Source of the DNA: Mycolicibacterium xanthum
GTDB lineage: Bacteria > Actinomycetota > Actinomycetes > Mycobacteriales > Mycobacteriaceae
Direction of reading: 5' to 3'
Assembly (NCBI RefSeq): GCF_019710635.1
Contig: NZ_JAIFZS010000008.1
Location: forward strand, 248,001-312,000
DNA length: 64,000 nt
The notes beneath the pieces were generated by a model. The model worked only from the letters and a program-made list of their open reading frames with translations, was not told the origin of the DNA and did no database searches. A program made the translations under genes and the position numbers. Numbering within the stretch: the first letter of the stretch is position 1; every line of letters begins with the position of its first letter. Below are positions 16,023 to 25,635 of the stretch, piece by piece.

Positions 16023-18812
16023 TCAGGCGCTACCGGTGTCCTTGTAGGAAACCCCGGCGGCCATCACGTCGTCGATCTGGTACTTGTTGGCGGCCTCCAC
16101 GGCGACCGACTTGTCGATGTTGCCGTCGTAGGCCAATCCCTCGAGCACGGCGACCACGACCGATTCGGCGTCGGTGTTGAAGAACCGGCGCGCCGCGGGC
16201 CGGGTGTCGGAGAAGCCGAATCCGTCGGTGCCCAGCGTGATGTAGGTGCCGGGCACCCACGGCCGGATCTGCTCGGGCACCGCCCGCATCCAGTCCGTCA
16301 CCGCGACCACCGGCCCGGTGGCGTCGGCCAGCGCGGCGGTGACGTGAGGCGTTCGGGGCGTGCGGTCCGGGTGGCGCAGCCGTTCCTTCTCGACCGCCAC
16401 CCCGTCCCGGTTGAGCTCTCCCCAGCTGGTCGCCGACCACACGTCGGCGGCGACGTCCCACTCCTCGGCCAGCATGTCGGCCGCCTGCAGCGCGGCCGGC
16501 ATCGCCACGCCCGAGGTCAGGATCTGCGCCGAGTGCGACCGCGGCTCCGGTGCAGACCGGTACCGGTAGAGGCCCCGCAGCAGCCCCTCGACGTCCAGCC
16601 CGTCCGGCTGGGCCGGCTGCACGTAGGGCTCGTTGTAGATGGTCATGTAGAAGTAGACGTTCTCCGGGTTCTCACCGAACATCCGCTGCAGGCCGCTCTC
16701 GATGATGTAGGCCACCTCGTAGGCGAACGAAGGGTCGTAGGCCACCACCGCCGGATTGGTCGACGCGAGCAGCAGCGAGTGGCCGTCGGCGTGCTGCAGG
16801 CCCTCGCCGACCAGCGTGGTGCGGCCCGCGGTGGCGCCGAGCACGAACCCGCGCGCCATCTGGTCGGCGGCCGCCCAGAAGCCGTCGCCGGTGCGCTGGA
16901 AGCCGAACATCGAGTAGAAGATGTAGATCGGGATCATCGGCTCGTTGTGCGTGGCGTACGAGGTGCCGACCGCGGTGAACGACGACGTGGAGCCGGCCTC
17001 GTTGATGCCCTCGTGCAGGATCTGGCCGACCTCGCTCTCCTTGTAGGCGAGCATCAGGTCCGCATCGACGGCGGTGTAGAGCTGTCCGTTGCGGTTGTAG
17101 ATCTTCAGGCTGGGGAACCACGAGTCCATGCCGAACGTGCGGGCCTCATCCGGGATGATCGGGACGATCCGCTTTCCGATCTCCTTGTCGCGCAACAGTT
17201 CCTTGAAGGTGCGGACGGTGGCCATCGTGGTCGCCACCTCCTGCTTGCCGGACCCCTTCTTCAGCGCCTGGTAGGTGTCGGGACCGGGCAGGGTCAGCGC
17301 CTTGGTCTTGGTCCGGCGTTCGGGCAGGAAGCCGCCCAGCGCCCGCCGCCGATCGAGCATGTAGCGGATCTCCGGGGTCTCGGGGCCCGGGTGGTAGTAC
17401 GGCGGCAGGTACGGGTTGTCCTCGAGCTGCTCGTCGCTGATCGGGATGCGCTGGGCGTCGCGGAACTGCTTGAGGTCCTCGAGCGCAAGCTTTTTCATCT
17501 GGTGAGTGGCGTTGCGGCCCTCGAAGTGCGTGCCGAGCTGGTAGCCCTTGATGGTCTTGGCCAGGATCACCGTCGGCTGGCCCTTGTGCCCCATCGCGGC
17601 GTGGTAGGCGGCATAGACCTTGCGGTAGTCGTGCCCGCCGCGTTTGAGGTTCCAGATCTCGCTGTCGGTCATCGGTTCCACCAGCGCCTTGGTGCGCGGG
17701 TCGCGGCCGAAGAAGTGGTCGCGCACGTAACCGCCGTCGTTGGCCTTGTAGGTCTGGTAGTCCCCGTCGGGGGTGGTGTTCATCAGGTTGACCAGCGCGC
17801 CGTCGCGGTCGGCGTGCAGCAGCGCGTCCCACTCGCGGCCCCACACCACCTTGATGACGTTCCAGCCCGCGCCACGGAAGAACGACTCCAGCTCCTGGAT
17901 GATCTTGCCGTTGCCGCGCACCGGGCCGTCCAGGCGCTGCAGGTTGCAGTTCACCACGAAGGTCAGGTTGTCCAGGCCCTCGTTGGCGCCGACCTGGATG
18001 AGCCCGCGGCTCTCCGGCTCGTCCATCTCGCCGTCCCCGAGGAACGCCCACACGTGCTGGTCGGAGGTGTCCTTGATGCCGCGGTCGTGCAGGTAGTGGT
18101 TGAACCGGGCCTGGTAGATCGCGTTCATCGGGCCCAGGCCCATCGACACCGTGGGGAACTCCCAGAAGTCGGGCATCAACCGCGGGTGCGGGTAGGACGG
18201 CAGGCCGCCGCCGGGGTGGCTGTGCTCCTGGCGGAAGCCGTCCAGCTGGTCGGCGGTCAGGCGTCCTTCCAGGAACGCCCGGGCGTACACACCCGGCGAG
18301 GCATGGCCCTGGATGAACACCTGGTCGCCGCCGCCGGGGTGGGCTTTACCGCGGAAGAAGTGGTTGAACCCGACCTCGTAGAGGGCGGCAGACGATGCGT
18401 AAGTCGAAATATGGCCACCCACACCGACTCCGGGGCGCTGGGCACGGTGCACCATGATGGCGGCGTTCCAGCGGATCCACGCGCGGTAGCGGCGCTCGAC
18501 TTCCTCGTCGCCCGGGAACCACGGCTCCAACTCGGTCGGGATGGTGTTGACGTAGTCGGTGGAGGTCAGCGCCGGGATCGCGACGTTGTGTTCACCGGCC
18601 CGCTCGAGCAACCGCAGCATCAGGTAGCGGGCGCGGGCGGGCCCGGAACGTTCGAGCAGATCGTCGAAGGATTCCAGCCACTCGCCGGTCTCCTCGGGGT
18701 CGATATCGGGCAGATACGAGGCCACGCCTTCCCGGATGACCCGAACACGGTCGTGATCGGCTGTGCTACTGGAGTTTTGGGCCAGGTCCTGGCGCACGAA
18801 CTCGGTGGTCAA
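16023..18812 (-). CDS. aceE: Pyruvate dehydrogenase E1 component, homodimeric type
   Basis: A 929-residue thiamine-diphosphate enzyme that decarboxylates pyruvate and reductively acetylates the lipoyl domain of the E2 subunit. The ThDP motif starts at GDGEMDEP (residues 259-266) and ends NCN (288-290), as in AceE. The rest of the length covers the pyrimidine-binding and C-terminal domains, and no frameshift is seen. Its E2 partner DlaT and the lipoate enzymes LipA/LipB lie about 42 kb away in this window. It reads in the same direction as mabR and fabD; 185 bases of divergent space separate it from the lipoprotein gene, where its promoter should lie. Confidence 0.95.
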   Translation of the reverse strand: MTTEFVRQDLAQNSSSTADHDRVRVIREGVASYLPDIDPEETGEWLESFDDLLERSGPARARYLMLRLLERAGEHNVAIPALTSTDYVNTIPTELEPWFPGDEEVERRYRAWIRWNAAIMVHRAQRPGVGVGGHISTYASSAALYEVGFNHFFRGKAHPGGGDQVFIQGHASPGVYARAFLEGRLTADQLDGFRQEHSHPGGGLPSYPHPRLMPDFWEFPTVSMGLGPMNAIYQARFNHYLHDRGIKDTSDQHVWAFLGDGEMDEPESRGLIQVGANEGLDNLTFVVNCNLQRLDGPVRGNGKIIQELESFFRGAGWNVIKVVWGREWDALLHADRDGALVNLMNTTPDGDYQTYKANDGGYVRDHFFGRDPRTKALVEPMTDSEIWNLKRGGHDYRKVYAAYHAAMGHKGQPTVILAKTIKGYQLGTHFEGRNATHQMKKLALEDLKQFRDAQRIPISDEQLEDNPYLPPYYHPGPETPEIRYMLDRRRALGGFLPERRTKTKALTLPGPDTYQALKKGSGKQEVATTMATVRTFKELLRDKEIGKRIVPIIPDEARTFGMDSWFPSLKIYNRNGQLYTAVDADLMLAYKESEVGQILHEGINEAGSTSSFTAVGTSYATHNEPMIPIYIFYSMFGFQRTGDGFWAAADQMARGFVLGATAGRTTLVGEGLQHADGHSLLLASTNPAVVAYDPSFAYEVAYIIESGLQRMFGENPENVYFYMTIYNEPYVQPAQPDGLDVEGLLRGLYRYRSAPEPRSHSAQILTSGVAMPAALQAADMLAEEWDVAADVWSATSWGELNRDGVAVEKERLRHPDRTPRTPHVTAALADATGPVVAVTDWMRAVPEQIRPWVPGTYITLGTDGFGFSDTRPAARRFFNTDAESVVVAVLEGLAYDGNIDKSVAVEAANKYQIDDVMAAGVSYKDTGSA

Positions 18813-18997
18813 CTTCCGCTCCTCGGTAGGCCGGGTTACTGGCGCGCCGATCGGCCGAGGGGTTTCCCCGCCTTTGCGGCGCGCGCGGACACTATCCTTC
18901 TCTAATCCTGCCCCATTCGCACCGTCGGGTGTGGTGAGTGCGGTGAACCGCCGATCGGTGGGTGAGCGCCCAGCCGAACCGGTAACGTCTGCAGACC
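18813..18997. promoter_or_regulatory. Divergent promoter region of aceE and the lipoprotein gene
   Basis: This 185-bp gap serves aceE (minus) and the lipoprotein gene (plus). TAACGT at 18983-18988 fits the mycobacterial TANNNT -10 and is 9 bases before the plus GTG, suggesting a leaderless or nearly leaderless mRNA. On the minus strand the GGATAGTG region near 18893 is a weak -10 candidate. No clear operator was found. Confidence 0.35.
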
Positions 18998-19576
18998 GTG
19001 CTGATCGGTTGGCTGAGCACCCCCCGTGCGCGGCTCGCCGCCTTCACGACAGGTGTCTTTGCTGTTCTGGCCATGATCGTGGTCGGTTGCACGAACATCA
19101 CCGACGGTGATGCCACGGTCGCGCAGGGCGATGCCCCGCTGTATCAGGCGTCGGTGTCGGCCTCGATCGAGGAGTCCGCGGCCAGCTCCAGCGCGCGCGA
19201 GTCCGAGCGGCAGAGTTCGCTCACCCAGCAGGCCGTCCACACCGCCTGCGAGGCGCTGAGCTCGAGCAGCGCCGACGCCATCGGCGCCTTGAACGCCTAT
19301 GTCGACGCCTTCAACGCCGGCGTGACCGATGTCGGTTCCACCGCGGGCCCGGCGGTGGACGCGTTGAACCACAGCGCGGACCTGGTCTCGGCCAGCATCA
19401 CCGACCCGTTGCCGCCCGAACTGGGCGCCGCCCTGACCCGCTGGGTGGACGCCGCCAGGGCCGTCGCGACGGCGATCGCGGCCAATTACGGAACCGCCGA
19501 GTTCAACTCCGCAATCGCCGACCTCAACGACTCCAAGACCACGGCACTGGACCGATGCGACGCGGCATATCGGTGA
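18998..19576 (+). CDS. Putative lipoprotein (Rv2240c-like), function unknown
   Basis: A 192-residue exported protein. Residues ~10-31 are a hydrophobic signal ending in VVGC, an acceptable lipobox, with Cys31 as the likely lipidated residue; the mature part is Ser/Ala-rich and mostly helical with two further cysteines. No enzyme motif is visible. Synteny with Rv2240c, next to aceE and the DUF3052 gene, supports it as a conserved mycobacterial protein. The GTG at 18998 is chosen because it gives positive residues (R10, R12) before the hydrophobic core. A 102-base gap leads to the next gene. Confidence 0.72.
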   Translation: MLIGWLSTPRARLAAFTTGVFAVLAMIVVGCTNITDGDATVAQGDAPLYQASVSASIEESAASSSARESERQSSLTQQAVHTACEALSSSSADAIGALNAYVDAFNAGVTDVGSTAGPAVDALNHSADLVSASITDPLPPELGAALTRWVDAARAVATAIAANYGTAEFNSAIADLNDSKTTALDRCDAAYR

Positions 19577-19678
19577 ACCTGGCCGCCGGGGCTTGCTGTC
19601 GGGACGGGCCGTGCGACGATAGGGCTTCGAACATGACCGAGCGCACAGTGCGACGAGTTGGCTGAAGGAGGACTGACC

Positions 19679-20104
19679 GTGGTGTCGGCGGGTGACCCCC
19701 CGAACTACGCCCGATTGCTGGGCATCCAAAAAGATCAGGTTGTGCAGGAGTTCGGGTGGGACGAGGACACCGACGACGACATCCGGGCGGACATCGAGGA
19801 CGAGAGCGGCGGTGAGCTGCTCGACGAGGATGCCGACGAGGTGGTCGACGTGGTGCTGCTGTGGTGGCGCGACGGGGACGGCGATCTGGTCGACACCCTG
19901 ATGGATGCCATCACCCCGCTCGCCGACGACGGCGTCATCTGGGTCGTCACGCCCAAGACCGGCCAACCGGGCCACGTCCAGCCCGCCGAGATCGCCGAGT
20001 CGGCACCCACCGCGGGCCTGATGCAGACCTCGTCGGCCAACCTCGGGGACTGGATCGCCAGCCGCCTGGTGCAGCCGAAGTCCAAAGCCGCCGGAAGGCG
20101 ATGA
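19679..20104 (+). CDS. DUF3052 family protein (Rv2239c-like)
   Basis: A 141-residue acidic protein of the actinobacterial DUF3052 family. The conserved parts are NYARLLGIQKDQVVQEFGWDEDTDD and the central DVVLLWWRDGDGDLVD; an acidic stretch lies between them. Function is unknown. The GTG at 19679 has GAAGGAGG at 19664-19671, seven bases upstream; a second GTG follows immediately. Its stop overlaps the ahpE start (ATGA), a coupling conserved in mycobacteria, which hints at a link to oxidative stress. Confidence 0.82.
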   Translation: MVSAGDPPNYARLLGIQKDQVVQEFGWDEDTDDDIRADIEDESGGELLDEDADEVVDVVLLWWRDGDGDLVDTLMDAITPLADDGVIWVVTPKTGQPGHVQPAEIAESAPTAGLMQTSSANLGDWIASRLVQPKSKAAGRR

Positions 20105-20571
20105 GCGCGGTCGGCGACCCGGCGCCGGACTTCACCCTCAAGGACCAGAACAACCAGCCGGTGACGCTGAGTGGGTTCCGCGGCGCGCGCAACGTGCTGC
20201 TGGTGTTCTTCCCGCTCGCGTTCACCGGCATCTGTCAGCGCGAACTCGACGAGATCCAGCAGCGCATCGACGATTTCGACAACGCCGACACCGCCACGCT
20301 GGCCATCTCGGTGGGGCCGTCGCCGACCCACAAGGTCTGGGCCGCCCAGCGGGGGTTCACCTTCCCGGTGCTGTCGGACTTCTGGCCGCACGGTGAGGTC
20401 AGCAAGGCCTACGGCGTGTTCAACGAGGACTCGGGTTTCGCGAACCGGGGCACCTTCGCGGTGGACCGCGCCGGGGTGATCCGGTTCGCCGACTGCCGAG
20501 CGCCGGGTGAGGGTCGTGATCAGTCGGTGTGGTCGGCGGCCCTGGCGGCGGTGGCGTCGCCGGCTGGCTGA
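20101..20571 (+). CDS. ahpE: One-cysteine peroxiredoxin AhpE
   Basis: A 156-residue thioredoxin-fold peroxiredoxin that reduces hydroperoxides and peroxynitrite. The peroxidatic cysteine is C45 in FTGICQRELD, the same position as in M. tuberculosis AhpE; Pro38 and Thr42 of the PxxxT/SxxC motif are present, and R116 or nearby supplies the arginine. A C-terminal cysteine in FADCRAP is not the usual resolving position. It overlaps the DUF3052 gene by four bases. tRNA-Val follows 140 bases downstream. Confidence 0.92.
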   Translation: MSAVGDPAPDFTLKDQNNQPVTLSGFRGARNVLLVFFPLAFTGICQRELDEIQQRIDDFDNADTATLAISVGPSPTHKVWAAQRGFTFPVLSDFWPHGEVSKAYGVFNEDSGFANRGTFAVDRAGVIRFADCRAPGEGRDQSVWSAALAAVASPAG

Positions 20572-20695
20572 CGGGCGCCCCTGCTTGCCGAATGTGCATC
20601 CACTGCGAGTATCCGGCCGATTTGTCGCTGTCAGTTCACGCTCGGCGGGCAGTTGTGGCCGGATGCGGGATTTCCGTCCGTACGCCTGAGCCGTG

Positions 20696-20701
20696 TAGCC
20701 T
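20696..20701 (+). promoter_or_regulatory. Possible -10 element of tRNA-Val
   Basis: TAGCCT matches TANNNT and lies 10 bases before the first tRNA base, a usual distance for a tRNA promoter. The -35 is not clear. Confidence 0.35.
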
Positions 20702-20711
20702 GCCCGGGATC

Positions 20712-20786
20712 GGGCGCGTAGCTCAGTGGTAGAGCTCTGGTTTTACACACCAGCGGTCGGCGGTTCGATACCGTCCGCGCCCACCA
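20712..20786 (+). tRNA. tRNA-Val (anticodon TAC), integration site of the island
   Basis: The cloverleaf is complete: acceptor GGGCGCG/CGCGCCC, D-stem GCTC/GAGC, anticodon stem CTGGT/ACCAG with loop TTTACAC (anticodon TAC, valine), and T-arm GGCGG-TTCGATA-CCGTC. The discriminator is A at 20783 and CCA is encoded at 20784-20786. The last 33 bases up to 20785 are repeated with one mismatch at 25636-25668, marking it as the attachment site of the downstream island. Confidence 0.95.
20753..20785 (+). repeat. Left attachment repeat (within tRNA-Val)
   Basis: This is the T-arm, 3' acceptor strand and first CCA bases of the tRNA. It matches 25636-25668 at 32 of 33 positions, differing only at the last T-loop base (A here, C there). 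Confidence 0.85.
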
Positions 20787-20893
20787 TCGAATTCTCAGTT
20801 CAGCGCCATGCGTGGCGGTTATGACGATCCCAGAAGGAACGTCGATTCACGGCGAAGTTGCCAAGAGGTCGCCAATGGACGGCGGTGACGCTG

Positions 20894-21070
20894 CTACTGG
20901 CCGGGCGGCGCCGTCGAGGAGGCTGCATACGAGCGGCTGCTGACATCCCAACGGTCGAGGCAGACGTCAACCCCGTTCCCGCGCAACCTGGATGCCAGTT
21001 GCAGAACCCAATCCTTGTGCTCGTCATCGTCGTGCGAGTAGGACATGAAGCCCCGCGGTGCAGTGGCCAC
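20894..21070 (-). pseudogene. Truncated SEFIR/TIR-domain protein fragment
   Basis: A 58-residue minus-strand fragment contains GFMSYSHDDDEHKDWV followed by LASRLRGNGVDVCLDRWDV, the first strand, helix and second strand of a SEFIR/TIR domain. After RWDV the similarity stops abruptly and the frame ends after about 15 unrelated residues; the rest of the domain is not found in other frames. SEFIR/TIR proteins act in bacterial anti-phage defence, so this looks like the remnant of a defence gene lost by deletion next to the tRNA attachment site. The start (GTG at 21070) is a guess; a longer frame reaches 21115. Confidence 0.6.
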
Positions 21071-21302
21071 GCCCTCATTCTGCAATGCGGCGGCGACGGC
21101 CTTCCTGCCCATCACGAGCTGGTGGCGAGCACTGACCGCGATACCCGCGATGCGCGGACGCCGCGGAGTGTCCCGAGACCTGTCCGCCCCGGGCGGTAAC
21201 GTCGGGAGGGATGCGTCCGCGGTGCCTGGTGTCCCGCGCCGTCATCCGATGGTGGATGATGGGCCAACCAGCCGTTTCGATTCCGACTCATTGGCGGCTC
21301 GC

Positions 21303-22448
21303 TCAGAGTCTGCGTAATCCGCGGACGATTTTGGCGAAGGGAAAAGTCGCCGCCAATCCCCGGCGCAGGTTGGGCTGCATCGAACTGACATTGCACACCA
21401 CCGCGTAGCGCAGGCCATGGTCCCGCCATTCGGCCACCTGGTCGATCACCTCCCCGGGCGTCCCCGCCAGGAGCCCCTCCCTCACCAACGAGACCGGAAC
21501 ATCCGTGGTATAGGACAGAACCGTCTGCTCATCGAGGACGTACGGCAGAAGATCTTGCACCCCTGTCGCATCCACGCCAAGCGGATGCTGTAGGCCATGG
21601 CGCCTCCAGACCTCGCCCGGCAAACTCAGCTTCGACGCTTTCGCAAACGGCGAGCTCAGGGCTTCGTCGACCTCATCACGGCTGCGGCCGGTCGACACGA
21701 AAAACAACATCGCAGGCAGGATCGACATCGGGTCGCGCCCCACGTCGGAAGCGGCGGCCCGGACCACCTCCAACTTGGCCGCATAGTCCTTGGGAAGAAA
21801 CACGAGCACGGGTACCCAGGCATCGGCGTAGCGACCGGTGATGCGCAGCATCCGTGGGCCATGGGAGGCGATCCAGATCTCCGGCCACCTGCCCCGGTAG
21901 GGCGGGAGGTCGAACAGCGCGTTGCGCAGCGGAAAGTACGCGGAATCACGGGTGACGAGCTGGCCCCCCGAATCCCACAGCGCCCGGATGGTCGCGATGG
22001 CTTCTTCAAACCGTGCCACCGGTCGCGACCAGTCCACCCCGTAGGGTTCGTTGCCCTCCCGTTCCCCGGTGCCAATGCCCAAGATGGCGCGGCCCCCGGT
22101 GAGCAGATGCAACGTCGCGGCAGCCTGGGCGGTGACGGCCGGGTTGCGCCGGCTGGCGTCGGTTACTCCGATCCCCAGCCGCAGCCGACGCACACGATGA
22201 CGCGCAGCCACATTCCCGAGCAGTGTCCACGGCTCCAGGTACGCATCGATTTTGGGCGCCAATCTGGCGGCGCCCATGTACTTCGGCGTGGCGACCGCAC
22301 GCGGAAGAAACGCGTTGAGGTGGTCGGGCAGCCAGAACGAGTCCGCCCCGCTGGCCGCGGCGGTCAGATAGGTCGCATTCACCAGCGCGGTCGGCGCATG
22401 GGGCACATTGACCGGCAGTTCGGCGACACCGACCCTAAAACCGGACAC
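21303..22448 (-). CDS. F420-dependent LLM-class oxidoreductase, phthiodiolone ketoreductase-like
   Basis: A 381-residue TIM-barrel oxidoreductase of the luciferase-like family. The run [20 protein letters not shown], the segment [17 protein letters not shown] and [15 protein letters not shown] closely follow Rv2951c, which reduces the keto group of phthiodiolone and phenolphthiodiolone with F420H2 during PDIM/PGL synthesis; the length is also the same, from memory. The GTG at 22448 has AGGAGG seven bases upstream. It lies in the tRNA-Val island with no polyketide synthase nearby, so its ketone substrate may differ. A regulated promoter may lie near the GTTTAAAC palindrome at about 22484. Confidence 0.82.
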   Translation of the reverse strand: MSGFRVGVAELPVNVPHAPTALVNATYLTAAASGADSFWLPDHLNAFLPRAVATPKYMGAARLAPKIDAYLEPWTLLGNVAARHRVRRLRLGIGVTDASRRNPAVTAQAAATLHLLTGGRAILGIGTGEREGNEPYGVDWSRPVARFEEAIATIRALWDSGGQLVTRDSAYFPLRNALFDLPPYRGRWPEIWIASHGPRMLRITGRYADAWVPVLVFLPKDYAAKLEVVRAAASDVGRDPMSILPAMLFFVSTGRSRDEVDEALSSPFAKASKLSLPGEVWRRHGLQHPLGVDATGVQDLLPYVLDEQTVLSYTTDVPVSLVREGLLAGTPGEVIDQVAEWRDHGLRYAVVCNVSSMQPNLRRGLAATFPFAKIVRGLRRL

Positions 22449-22848
22449 GGCATTTCCTCCTGTCCTCTTACCGGTTCCACCGTTTAAACGATCGGAGCAG
22501 CCCGTAAACCTCAGAAGTAGAGGCATAAGACCCGAACACGAGAGAACTAACGGTCCCCGGTACGAGCAGTGGCCCGCTCACGCGGAGCTATCTGACCACC
22601 CAGCCGGAGTCTGCCGTGTCCGCCGGCACTCAGCTACGTCCGATTCCCTTGTTGAGCAACCCAGGCCGCTCCGACGCAAGCATCCGCGACTCCACGACTT
22701 GGCGACAGGTCGACCTATGGAAGATCCAGCGGAAGTGGCTAGCATCGCCGCACCTCGCCTGCCAGCATCCTCGGGTAGCGACACGCCACTGATGGTGGAG
22801 CTGACAATTTTTGCCGGGCGAACTCGCAGTTCCCTACACCTTGGCCTT
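22449..22848. other. 400-bp non-coding stretch inside the island
   Basis: No reading frame on either strand shows mycobacterial codon pattern or a recognisable domain. The segment is visibly less GC-rich than the surrounding genome. The only structured element seen is the palindrome GTTTAAAC near 22484, upstream of the ketoreductase start; otherwise nothing is recognised. Confidence 0.5.
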
Positions 22849-23784
22849 CTACGAGCGCGGTCTTCTTGCCGCTGCGGTCGCTGGCCTCGTGCTGTTCGAC
22901 CGCGCCGAGGCACGCTGCCTCTTCCGTGGCGGGATGGATCTTGGCACCGGGTCGAAGGCGGCGGGATCAGCCAGGTAAGCGCGGAAGATGCGGGCCATCG
23001 TCGCCGCCTGGTAGCCGTCGACGAACCGGTGATCCAGACCAATGGTCAACGGCAGCACCGGACACACTACGGGTTGACCGCCTAGCGCCAACACCTTGTC
23101 GGTCACCGCACCCATCATGATCCCAAATGGCACGTGGCAGAAGGTCGGCCACGGGGCAGCGGCCGAGTCCAGGCCGTAGGTGCCCACGTTGCTCACCAGT
23201 ATCGAGCCATACGGGCGGGCCTCGACCCCAAGGAAGGGAAGGGGCAATTGGAGGCTTTCGGTGACGAAACCGATGGCATCGATCACCGGGCGCAAAAGAA
23301 ACGACGGCAGCGCCTGGACCATGGCCTTGGTCTGCTTGAACTGGGGATCAGCGCCATGGCGAATGCGCGCGACCCGATCGGTGAGTTCCTCGGCGATCAC
23401 CCAGGGCGGCTTCTCATTGACGCGACGCACAACGGCGCCCGATAGATCGGTGCCGGTCGCTTCGGCTCCGGTTACGAGATCTGTTCGCAGCGACACCACA
23501 AAAAAGCAGTCGATGGTCGGCGACGGCAGAAAGCTGCCGAACACCACCCGGCCGTTAAGGCCCGGCAGCGCTTCGAGGACCTTGCCGGCCGCCCTCCCCA
23601 CGAGGTCCATGGGAGTGACGTGTTGGCCCGTGGCGTCGCGGACCTGGCGGAGGTAATCGAGCAGCCGGGCGGCTTCGATGTCCATCGTGGCCACAATCAT
23701 TGAGTCTTTCCGCGGGCGCCACGTCGCCATGGCTGTCTTCCGCCAGACCGAGAGTGGGATGGCGGATGAGGCAGTCGAGATCAT
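22849..23784 (-). CDS. Stand-alone 2-oxoacid dehydrogenase acyltransferase-fold (CAT-like) protein
   Basis: A 311-residue protein with the chloramphenicol acetyltransferase/E2 catalytic fold only; there is no lipoyl or E3-binding domain. The catalytic motif is DHRFVDG, with H252 and D256, and the N-terminal part (TAMATWRPRKDSMIVATMDI) matches the family of E2-like acyltransferases found alone in actinobacteria. It probably transfers an acyl group from CoA to an unknown small molecule or lipid. The ATG at 23784 has GAGGAG five bases upstream; an open frame continues to 23901 but without an SD. It lies between the ketoreductase and DUF2252 genes on the same strand. Confidence 0.75.
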   Translation of the reverse strand: MISTASSAIPLSVWRKTAMATWRPRKDSMIVATMDIEAARLLDYLRQVRDATGQHVTPMDLVGRAAGKVLEALPGLNGRVVFGSFLPSPTIDCFFVVSLRTDLVTGAEATGTDLSGAVVRRVNEKPPWVIAEELTDRVARIRHGADPQFKQTKAMVQALPSFLLRPVIDAIGFVTESLQLPLPFLGVEARPYGSILVSNVGTYGLDSAAAPWPTFCHVPFGIMMGAVTDKVLALGGQPVVCPVLPLTIGLDHRFVDGYQAATMARIFRAYLADPAAFDPVPRSIPPRKRQRASARSNSTRPATAAARRPRS

Positions 23785-24000
23785 CGGAACTCCTCTCCAA
23801 GGCAGACACCCGAGTGTCCAACCGCAGTCCATGCACCGCGAGAGGACAAGGTCCCTTTGCCGTGCGGCAGCTGCTACCCGCGAGCAGCTCGCCGTCCTCA
23901 TGGAGGAACTTCCGAGTCATTTCATTCGGGCCGCGACCGAGGAGTCGATTCGCGGTCGACACGTCTACGTCACAGCCGGGTGATGTTTCTCCCCAAGGTT

Positions 24001-25404
24001 TCAGCCGAGGTCACGAGTCGCGGCGATCCGGCCCCGGTCGATGGCTGCGCAGTGCGTTGCGTAGTCGCGTTCGGTGATGTCGGCGTAGGCTTCGGCGAAT
24101 TCCCCGATGACTTCGTCGAAGGTCTCGTCGTCGCCGACATAGCCCGCGATCATCGCCGGGTCGCCGGTGCGGGCGTGGGCCACCGCCAGCGTGGCGCCAC
24201 ACAGCGCCGCATAACGCTGCAGCATCTTGGGGCTCATGTCCTCGACCGCCAACGATCCCTTACCGTCCCAGAGCTGACGAAAGTAGTAGTCGCGGTGGTC
24301 AGTGGGACGCTCGTATCGCGACCATCCCAAGAAGATGTCCCCCGACGACTGCATCAGCCGCTGGCCTCGGACCACCCTTTCCCCGGCCTGGTGGAAGGCG
24401 CTGGGACCAAGATGGGCTTCCAGGACCGACGCGACGGCCTCCTTGAACTGAAGAAACAGCGGTTCACCATCGCCTGTGACCAGCAAGAGGATCAGGCATC
24501 GGGTGCCGACGCTGCCCACCCCGACCACCTTGTGCGCCACGTCGACGAGCCGGTATCGCCGAAGCAACAGCTGATGCTCGAGCGGTAGGGAGTCGAGGTA
24601 GCCCAGCAGGAAGTCCTGCAGGCGTCCCAGTTCGTGCTCGATGTAGTCCTCGTCGAACCGCACGATCAGTGGCGAATCGGCCTTGATCCGCGGTTGGTTG
24701 TCGACGGTCTCGGTGAGCCGGCGAAAGGCGCGCAGGCTGTTCTTGACGGCCGCCTTGTCAGCGGCGCGCTGGGCGCTGCGCCGCGACTGCGCGCCCGTGC
24801 CGAGCTTGGGGATCAGCGATGCGTAGTCCAGGCGGAAGTACTGACGGTGCAGCGGGCTGACCGGTATCGCCTGCGCCATCGCCTTGCGATACTGGGCAAC
24901 TGCGGCGCGGGTCGCGGCCATCCCCTTGGAACGGGGAATGCCCAGGTTTCGTGCGGCGATCGTGACGCTGGCCGCCAGCCGCTTGACGTCCCAGTCGAAG
25001 GGGCCCGGCAGGGTCTCATCGAAGTCGTTGAGATCGAACACGAGTCGGCGGTCGGGACCTTTGAAGAGCCCGAAGTTGGACAAGTGGGCATCACCGCACA
25101 GTTGCACGTCCAGCCCTGTGGTGCGTGGTGTCGACGCCAGATCGGCGGCCATGATGGCCGCGCTGCCCCGGTAGAAGGCGAACGGACTGGCGCTCATCCG
25201 CCCGTGGCGGATCGGCACGAGTTCGGGCACCCTGTCCTGATCCTGCCCGACCAGGACCGAGACCGGGTCGGCGCGATCGGTTTGAGCGGGCACCTGGGCC
25301 AGCGTCGCCAGCGGCGCGTCGGAACGGAGGGCTCGGCCCTCGGCTTTGCGCTCCTTGCTGCCGGCGAGTGCCTGGTGGCGAACGACTCGGTCCCATTCGT
25401 GCAC
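24001..25404 (-). CDS. DUF2252 family protein, kinase-like fold
   Basis: A 467-residue DUF2252 protein. The motifs GDAHLSNFG (residues 104-112) and DLNDFDET (124-131) resemble the catalytic loop and metal-binding aspartates of aminoglycoside-phosphotransferase-like kinases, so phosphotransfer to a small molecule is possible but unproven. The GTG at 25404 has AAGGAG six bases upstream; the open frame far beyond it lies antisense to the amidohydrolase gene and is ignored. It is the last intact gene of the tRNA island, 232 bases from the right attachment repeat. No partner is known. Confidence 0.8.
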   Translation of the reverse strand: MHEWDRVVRHQALAGSKERKAEGRALRSDAPLATLAQVPAQTDRADPVSVLVGQDQDRVPELVPIRHGRMSASPFAFYRGSAAIMAADLASTPRTTGLDVQLCGDAHLSNFGLFKGPDRRLVFDLNDFDETLPGPFDWDVKRLAASVTIAARNLGIPRSKGMAATRAAVAQYRKAMAQAIPVSPLHRQYFRLDYASLIPKLGTGAQSRRSAQRAADKAAVKNSLRAFRRLTETVDNQPRIKADSPLIVRFDEDYIEHELGRLQDFLLGYLDSLPLEHQLLLRRYRLVDVAHKVVGVGSVGTRCLILLLVTGDGEPLFLQFKEAVASVLEAHLGPSAFHQAGERVVRGQRLMQSSGDIFLGWSRYERPTDHRDYYFRQLWDGKGSLAVEDMSPKMLQRYAALCGATLAVAHARTGDPAMIAGYVGDDETFDEVIGEFAEAYADITERDYATHCAAIDRGRIAATRDLG

Positions 25405-25635
25405 CGGAGGCTCCTTTCGCCGGCTCTTCACGGGCGAACCTACCCCCCGATCGCCTCGGTCCGGGCGAACCCGGACCGACCGAGAGCGGCTTCGAGGCGT
25501 GCTCGGTGCGGTGCCCCCGGGCCGGTGCCACCGGTTGACCGCCTCGAACATCGTCAGAGGTTCGCGGGGCCGGCGCGGTTTGGTGCTGATGACGGGTGGT
25601 GGCTCCCGGGTGCCGTCGAGCGCTTCGGCTTCGGG

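Noticed and set aside
22449-22848. Small proteins in the island gap
   Set aside because: Frames on both strands are Arg/Ser-rich with random-looking composition and no start signals.
20787-25635. Integrase, transposase or toxin-antitoxin gene in the island
   Set aside because: No frame shows tyrosine or serine recombinase motifs, DDE residues or a known toxin fold; only four protein families are recognised.
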